Origin: Mugil cephalus
Taxonomy: Eukaryota; Chordata; Actinopteri; Mugiliformes; Mugilidae
Direction of reading: 5' to 3'
Assembly (NCBI RefSeq): GCF_022458985.1
Contig: NC_061772.1
Location: 12,390,001-12,454,000, forward strand
DNA: 64,000 nucleotides
A program made the position numbers and the translations under genes. Positions within the stretch are counted from its first letter, which is position 1. Each line of letters opens with the position of its first letter. The notes under the pieces were generated by a model. It worked only from the letters and a program-made list of their open reading frames with translations, was not told the DNA's origin and made no database searches. Below are positions 56,889-64,000 of the stretch, one piece after another.

Positions 56889-59800
56889 ATGGCTTCGCAC
56901 AGTGATACTCTGGTGGTGTTCTTTGGGGCAACAGCTGGTGCAAATGGGGGTAAACTGGGTTCGGATGAGAGGGAAATAATTCTCTTGGTGTGGCAAATTG
57001 TGGATCTACATGAGAAAAAGGTACGGACCTTTCTGACCCCCTTCGTTCGTTGTACGGTTTCTTATGTAGCCAGAGTGTTTGTGGCTTAATGTCTACCTGT
57101 AGCGGAACAGTATGTTTGACATTTAAACCAACACGGTGTGCTCTCTGGAGCTTTTCTCTAACGCCAGCTAACGTCGTTAGCTCACCTTTTAACAGGTGTG
57201 CGGCCAAAATTTAACAAGCAGGTGAGAGGTGTCATTTCACCTGGTGGAGAAAAACGCACTTTTTTGGTTTAGCATGTCAGCTTCTCGATATAAACAACAC
57301 TTTTATTGACAATTATGCAACTACATTGTCAATTGTTTGACTTTTTTTTATTTTAAGAATAAATTTCCTGTATATTCCTGGGGGCTAACGCCTGCCATTT
57401 GCACTGTATTCTGCAACATGAAACGCTAAATCCTTTCACAGGTCGGGAAGCTTCACAAATGTCTCGTCAAGCCGGACACTTTGGAGCTGACGGAGCAGTG
57501 TAAAGAGGAGACAGGACTGACTCTGGATGAAATCATTAAAGCTGAGCCCCTGGACAAAGTTCTCCAACAGGTGAGTCTCACTGGTCACTTTGGCTGCGAA
57601 TCATTTTATGTATATTTATGTGTTAAATGAAAACCACAACCGCTCTCAGCTGTCGCCAACACTGGGAGAAACCCACAAGCTTATTAAAGCCGAGAAAACT
57701 TTCCTCTGACAGTTTTTGCCCAGAGCGGGATGTGACACGACAAGCCTCGCTGAGTATTAAGCTGTAAGCTAACGTGAGGAGGAGCCTCAAGTTTCCCACA
57801 TGACCTTTTAGAAAAATGGTCTTCCACCTGGTTGAGATGTGTCATTGGCTCGGCCCTGACAGTTAAACTGCGCTGACAGTTTGTAGCCGCTCAGGATCGA
57901 GGATGGGCAGAGCCGGGGGTGTCTGGAGATAAGCAGTCGCAGGTCTGGTCTTGTCTCGGGCCTGATGGGTTGCGCAGACATCTGGATGGCGGAATGTTTA
58001 CCTGGGACCGCACCTCTGTTTTAGGCTGCAGGACAGACGGGAGGGCAGGCCTCCAGCTATTGGGCCTCATCTCCAGCAGCAGGTTGCGGCGCTTGTTTAT
58101 GACCAGGATGTGAATTTGTTTTCTTGGTCCTCCCTGTCAGGAGGTGTGCTTATGTGGTCAAACGTGTTTTTCTGCTACCCTTGAGCTGCAAGAGTGTTTG
58201 AATGCGCTGTGCGCACCTCCAGTGTTGTGTAGGTGTTGATGTTAGTGCAATGTTACTGAATGTAATGCGTGCACTAACAAGTTTTTTTTTTGGGAAACCC
58301 AGTTACTGGTTTGTTGTCTTGAAGTTATTCCTGGGCCTTTATAGCAGTGATGCTTTAGAGGATATTATACTTGTGTGCATGAAATACAAATGTCCAAATT
58401 CCATGCGAGTTGAGTCTAGATTTTCACGTCGTTTGGATCTCATACATACAGAATCGAGGAAGACTACAGCTTCAGCCCCTCTAGGTTAGGTTGTGTGCTG
58501 AACCTTTAAATATTAACCTCAGCAATCAGTTGGTTCTTTTCATACCTTTACTTTCTCTCACTATTGGACACACTTTTCTCTGTTGATACAAGGAAGGAAA
58601 GAAAATGCAAATTCTTCACGAGAGTTTGAAGCGATTTATTGAGCTGTAGTTCGGAGGCATGTGACTCATACTTGTTTATTTTAGATGAGGTGGCCGATTC
58701 CGACTTGCTCAGCCATCGAGGGGAAACGAGCAGCCGCCCTCCCATTGGTGGGCTCGATGTATTGACCCGTGTGGTCTGAGCCCCCAAGGACGTCTGTTGC
58801 CTTTCTTTAGTGAAAGATTTATTAAGGCAGAGGAGGCTGGAGAGATTATCAGGGCTGCTCAACACACAACTTACATGCAGTGCAACACTTTATACATCAT
58901 ACTTAGACCTGTGTGTGCTTTTGAATGTTTACGTATTGGGTTCATCTGTGAAAGTGCATCTCTTTCCATTCTTGTCACCATGGCAATTTTACTGACATGT
59001 TTTGAACTCTTTGTCCAATTATAAAATACTGTAAATGACCCAATTTTAATTTGTAAAATTTCTATCAGTACATTTTAAGATCCACTGAAAAAAAACATTA
59101 ACAGATTGATGTGTAAAACTGCATTGACAACATCCTAGCATCAGGAAAGATGGGTTACGACTGTAGCTTTGACAACTTTATCATGTCACAGTTCCACATG
59201 GCACATCTGCAGTTCATTGTGCACAGCAGACTGATGGATTGTGGTTTATCTGTTGTCAGGCTGTTACTGGCTGCACGGGCTCTGCTTTAGTCTGGGACAT
59301 TGACAGCATGTTGCAGCATGTGATGTGAGACTCAACTTTACACACATTGTTGTGAAAACCTGGATTCATGTCCCCACTAGGTAAAGAGTTTTAGATCATA
59401 GTCTGAAATGCTGACTGCCGGATTTGGTTACTTATGTTTGTTGCCGATTTAGAAAGGCAGCCATGTTTTGACGCGGCTCAGATGATATATCGCATCAAAG
59501 AGGGTTTTACGTGATTTGGATTTGAGTAGTTCAGTGAAAAGATGAATAAAGATAAAACTCACACATTTGTGGCAGGCCAAATCTGTGATGATACTTTTAC
59601 TCATCATCACAGCTCTGCTGGGTGTGTCTAAAGATTCCTGGGCTCAACTCCAGTAGTTGTTGCAAAATACAATATTTCTCCCATTATTTTTGCCTGGCCA
59701 CAAATGGTGCAACGCTCAGTGTCACAAAATGCACTGTGTGTGAAGTGTGTGTTTAAATAGTTGCCCACGGCGACTGCCCTGACACTCCCTACTGCTCTTA

Positions 59801-62800
59801 TCGGAGTTTGTTTCAGCCACCACCACCACCACCCCACCTCAGCTCTTCATACAAACAGTCCAGCTACACCGGAGAGCCAACTCAGATAGGACCACGTTCA
59901 AAGGCCATTCCTCCCCCTCTTTGGAAATGCCTCTCAGAGGGAGAACAAGGCTAAAAGTTCCACCAGGAATAGGTGTGTTCTGTAATAATTTTGGGAGAAA
60001 CAAACGTTGATGTTTAAATTGAACTAAGTTGTGTTACTCTGGTAGTGAAGTGGTGTTGCACGGAAATTGTAACATGGGTCAAGATACTTTAAGTTGGTAA
60101 TGAGTAGCAGAGCCAAGTGTGCCAGCGCCAGCGGCCTGATAAGGAGGTTTGTTTCGTGAATCAAGAGCGTCATCTTGTTTTATTGCAAAACGTACAGTAG
60201 ATAAAATGTTGTATTTCATAAATGGCACAGGCACAGTCCGTTCTCCTAAAGCCACCGCTAGAGTACGTCCACTGAAAATGAAATAAATCTCATTTAATGT
60301 GAAGGCACTAGTCTTTTTTTTTTTTTCTTTCTGTGGTCATTTTGTGACGTTGGCTCAGTGGACCGTTGTATGTTATCAGTATGAGATTTGTCTTGTCTTT
60401 AGCTTGTTTGCTTAATTCAATTGTGCTTCTTGACACTGTGGAGAAAGGCGCAGGGTGTGTCTTTACCTCTTCAATAACATTTGCTTTTCTCCCTGTAATC
60501 CGGCTTTAGTAATGCGCCAAGGTGGAGCTGCATGCTCAGCTATGAGCAAACATTTGTCCTGTTGTCACTGTAAACATGAAATTGTACAGTATGACTGAGC
60601 TTAAAATGTGCCGCTAAGTTAATCTACGAAACTCCAAGTGTTATAGTTTGGAATTTTTGTGTTTACTGTTGGACATTAAAAGCTTCAGATAATGAGCTTG
60701 ATGCATGCAAACCCTTGAGTGTCAAATAAACAATAAGCTTATTTATGAAGAAATTAAGTCATGGACTTTACGTTGCGCAATATATTTCTAACCTTATGTT
60801 TACAGGTAATTATGCGTGTAATGATTAACGCTTTGGCCAAAGATATTTTTTATCCTAATGAAAAATGAATACCAGAAATGGATTTTGATAATTGTTGCAC
60901 CTTTCAGTGTTCATGCGCCCTTTTAAAAGTTAAGATTTGCTTAGCTGAACACGATTATATCATCTGACCAATGTTTTTAGTTTGATCTATTTGTGCACTG
61001 AGTTTATTGGGTGGCGGATGTCACCAGTTGTTGTTTCTGTGGTGATGTTGTTGTCGGTTAAATACCCCCATACCTACTGTATCAAATCACCAGGTAAATG
61101 CTGCGGTTTCCCTTATTCAGTAGCTCTGGTTCTATAAAAAGTGTCCGCACAGTCTTGTTTTCCCCAGTGTAGAATTTGTGTTGTTGGAGGTGATTTGTGC
61201 TGTAAATGCATTTTGGAGCATCTCACCACTGACTTGTTGAGTGTTAAGAAGTTCTATGTAACTAGTTTTAATGGTAATAACAAGGCTGTTTTTCTCTTTA
61301 GTGTTCATTTTTAGTGACTCTTCAGTGTTTTTCTCCAGACATCCTAACCCCCCCTTAATCTAACCCTGGAGCATTTGTTCCCCTGTTAGTAGCTGGGGTT
61401 GCTAAATAGCCCTGCTTTTCTCTCTGACTGTTAAGGAGCGTGCCCTAACACGCACCTCTAATGCTCTCTCACTGTTTGAAGGTCTGTCATACGTAGCCAG
61501 TGGCCATGTGAAACAATGTCACTGAGTTTAAGGTGATCCCACATCCAGGAGATCTGACTGCTCTTATGGAGATGACTTTCGTTGTTCTGGGTAGTAACAA
61601 TGTAAACAAGCAATATTCTGAAGTGACTAATATCACAAGCATTGTTGTCTCTGTCATGTTGCCCAGAGAATAATTATAACCTGAATTGATTCATCTGATG
61701 ACCAGTGTTGGACACCTGGGCTGTGGCATCAACATGAGACACTGTAGATGTTACATCTTGGTCAAGTTTATATAATTACATTTTACGCTATTTACTCATC
61801 ATTATTCAAGAAAATCAGTACCCAGTAAAATGATATTTTTCATCATAATTTACTGTGCCAAGCACTGTAAATAAATGTGAGTGGATATTGTACTTCACCA
61901 GAGGATTTCAGTGGTGTCACTGTGCTGCTCTCAGTCTACTTGATATTAAACAGAGAGTTGGCCGTCAGATGCTGCCAACAACAAGTTGACACAACACAAA
62001 AAAGTAAGGCTCATTAAATGTGGTGCTTAAACTAAACACTTATATGTGGGAGGTAATGGTATTTGGGACGGAGTGCAGTATACAACGTTTAGTTTAGGTG
62101 AAGTGGAGACAGGTTGGACTTGTATGGGCTGTTTTTACCTTTTTGTCTTGCTGCAACTGTTGGTTGTGCAAAGAGAAAACTGTGATCTTGTGATTAGCGG
62201 TGTGATCATTCCTGTCCTTCATGTGCTCCCTCCCTCACTAGGCAAACACGAAAACCTGTTAGACAACCCTCATTCTTAATGAGAAACCAACAGGGAAATG
62301 TCAAATACAATACAACCTTCACTTTTCTACCTTTAGACAGTGGGATTCTCATATTTGCTTTGTGGATGTTCTGTCTGAGCCATATCTGACCTTTATAGTA
62401 TCCTGTTGAATACAAGTTGATTAAAGTAATCAAAAAAAAAATAATTTAGTTTATTTCATATGTTTTGTTTTCAGTTCTGCATTCCTGGAGTAGATTTCAA
62501 AAGCTTAACTTGTCTCTTTTTATACCGTCCCCCCCTTTTCTTCTGTGTCACTGTAGTTCCAGCAGTCGGTGTCATCAGAAGTAAAATGTCTCGGCAGGAA
62601 CTCTTACACACTGTGCGTGAACAGTCCCCATATCATTCGACAGGCCCTCCACCCCGAAGCTTCCAAAAAGGTAATCATTTTCCTCAGTCTTCTTTCCCCT
62701 CCCCAACTCCAGGCACGTGTCTGGGCAGGTACATGCCCATACATTTCTGATTCAAGAGGAAAAAAAGGAAAATGTTTGAGAAAGCTTTTTGTAACTTTGA

Positions 62801-63703
62801 CGTACATGCTATTTCACCTGACCCCGTGCTTTTTGTTTTTCTTGCTCTCCAGAACCTCGTCCTACCTGAATGTTTCTTTTCATTTGTGGACATCAGAAAG
62901 GAGTTTCACAGATGCTGCCCAAATGCCGGCACTGTGCAGAAGCTCACACTCGCCTCCATGTTGGAGCGTATCCTTTGCTAGTCTGACCACTACAATGGGA
63001 CAGTATTAAAATCTGTAACTGCAGGTTATATACACAAATTTAAAATGAGAAGCACAAAGTTATTACAACAGAAAACGTGGACTTGTCAAAATAACAGTGA
63101 AAACTGGTCAGCTTCCTTAACCGCGTGTGAAGATGTTGGTCTTCCTGCTGTGTCAGAGCAGCTGATGGGGGCGAGGGAGGTGGGGAGCATGGTGCAACTC
63201 ACCCTCAGCATCCTGGCTGAGCCTTACAGTAAGTAACTACCAGACTTTGCTCTTTAAATGATCTGATGGTGAACATGAACAAGCTTAGTAGCTGACGGTA
63301 ACGTTTGTGCACAAAAAAGCAGAAACGTACGTGCTCCGTTGGCCTGGAAGCCATGACAGTCGATATTATCATGTGTGTTATGAAGCAGCAGAACTTATTA
63401 GATGTTATTATCAGAAGTTACCGATCTGCGGGCAGGAGTGTGATGACTCCAGACATGTTTCAGTGCAGATAAATTGAAATGTTCCAGCTTAATTGTGACA
63501 GCCCCCTCTGGCTTTACCCCCTTAATAACAGCCAAGTACTGTATATGGGAGGTATAGATTACAGGAATGCAGAGCGCTCTAGACTGACACCACAACTTCA
63601 ACGATCCACATTCAGTAATACAGTTCTATATTATATATTTTTTCTTAGATCACAAGTTCTCCTGTGTTGAAACAGTGAAGTACAAGTTTGACTCCGGCAC
63701 ATG
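56889..63703 (+). CDS. esrp2: Epithelial splicing regulatory protein, N-terminal exons (partial)
   Basis: Six exons join in frame: 56889-57020, 57442-57570, 62557-62670, 62853-62967, 63112-63228 and 63649-63703; the gene continues beyond the window. The protein starts [20 protein letters not shown]. It runs through [57 protein letters not shown] and the segment ending KYKFDSGTC. This is the N-terminal exonuclease-fold domain that precedes three RRMs in ESRP proteins; the RRMs are off the window. FGATAGA, LLVWQ and [11 protein letters not shown] favour ESRP2 over ESRP1. ESRPs bind GU-rich RNA and enforce epithelial splice patterns. The exon 4 donor (C|GTATCC) is weak; the join to CTTCCTTAACC at 63112 is chosen by frame. 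Confidence 0.9.
57571..62556 (+). other. esrp2: esrp2 intron 2, about 5 kb
   Basis: This long second intron holds no recognised gene or named repeat. GC-rich sequence persists to about 58140, next to the promoter. A run of CCA triplets lies near 59820. The open frames inside show no family resemblance. Confidence 0.7.
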
Positions 63704-64000
63704 GTATGTACAACTTTTACACTATTCATTTATTTTAGTCTGTGTTTGTGTTTTTTCTTGCCACACCTGTTAGCCAGTAGCTAACCCTGTTCAGACCTAA
63801 GGCTCTCAGCATTGATTACAGCAACAAGGAAACCACAAGTGTGTTATTAAAGCTGTCCAACTTTGCCATCAAGCGCTTACCTGGATATCCAGTAGCAAAG
63901 CACCAAATCATGCAGTTCTCAGACAGCCAAAAGCCTATCGCCTTGACAACCCTCTGACATTTAATCATGGGAGTGTGTTACTGTGTTAAGCACTCACTGT

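Overview
The window is vertebrate nuclear DNA, most likely from a teleost fish. It shows GT-AG multi-exon genes with vertebrate protein sequences, CpG-rich promoters, and fish-type repeats (Tc1-like, hAT, piggyBac, L1/Tx1-like LINE). Almost all short open frames outside the genes listed are chance or shadow frames. Coding sequences were assembled by hand from splice sites and frame. Gene names come from remembered family sequences; no database search was run.

Layout. 1-9.1 kb has no recognisable gene but holds a nest of degenerate transposons (inverted-repeat arms, Tc1 scrap, LINE scrap, THAP-domain fragment). 9.3-14.3 kb (+) is styx, a catalytically dead phosphatase, complete in 11 coding exons. 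15.8-17.9 kb (-) is gnpnat1, complete in 5 coding exons, convergent with styx and carrying a Tc1-like relic in its last intron. 21.4-28.4 kb (-) is amfr (gp78), an ER ubiquitin ligase, complete in 13 coding exons, with a 620-bp hAT element in intron 3 that still has a perfect 8-bp target duplication. 30.9-53.4 kb (+) is an array of six single-coding-exon class A GPCR genes of the leukotriene B4 receptor type. Between receptors 1 and 2 lies an L1-like LINE interrupted by a DDE/Ulp1-type DNA transposon relic. The unit carrying receptor 2 holds a 1,033-bp piggyBac relic whose empty site survives in the next unit. 56.9-63.7 kb (+) is the 5' part of an epithelial splicing regulator gene (esrp2), which runs off the window.

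The single-copy genes are unrelated housekeeping or regulatory genes. In human memory, STYX and GNPNAT1 are neighbours on chromosome 14, and AMFR and ESRP2 are both on 16q. The receptor array is the dynamic part. Receptors 2, 3 and 4 sit in 3.4-kb direct repeats. Receptors 4, 5 and 6 are linked by 1.9-kb near-identical blocks whose edge falls inside the receptor 6 coding sequence. Receptor bodies are mosaics: N-terminus to TM3 and TM6-TM7 are nearly constant, while the second and third extracellular loops switch between a few types. That pattern suggests gene conversion combined with divergence of ligand-contact loops. No virus-derived element, CRISPR array, tRNA or rRNA was recognised.
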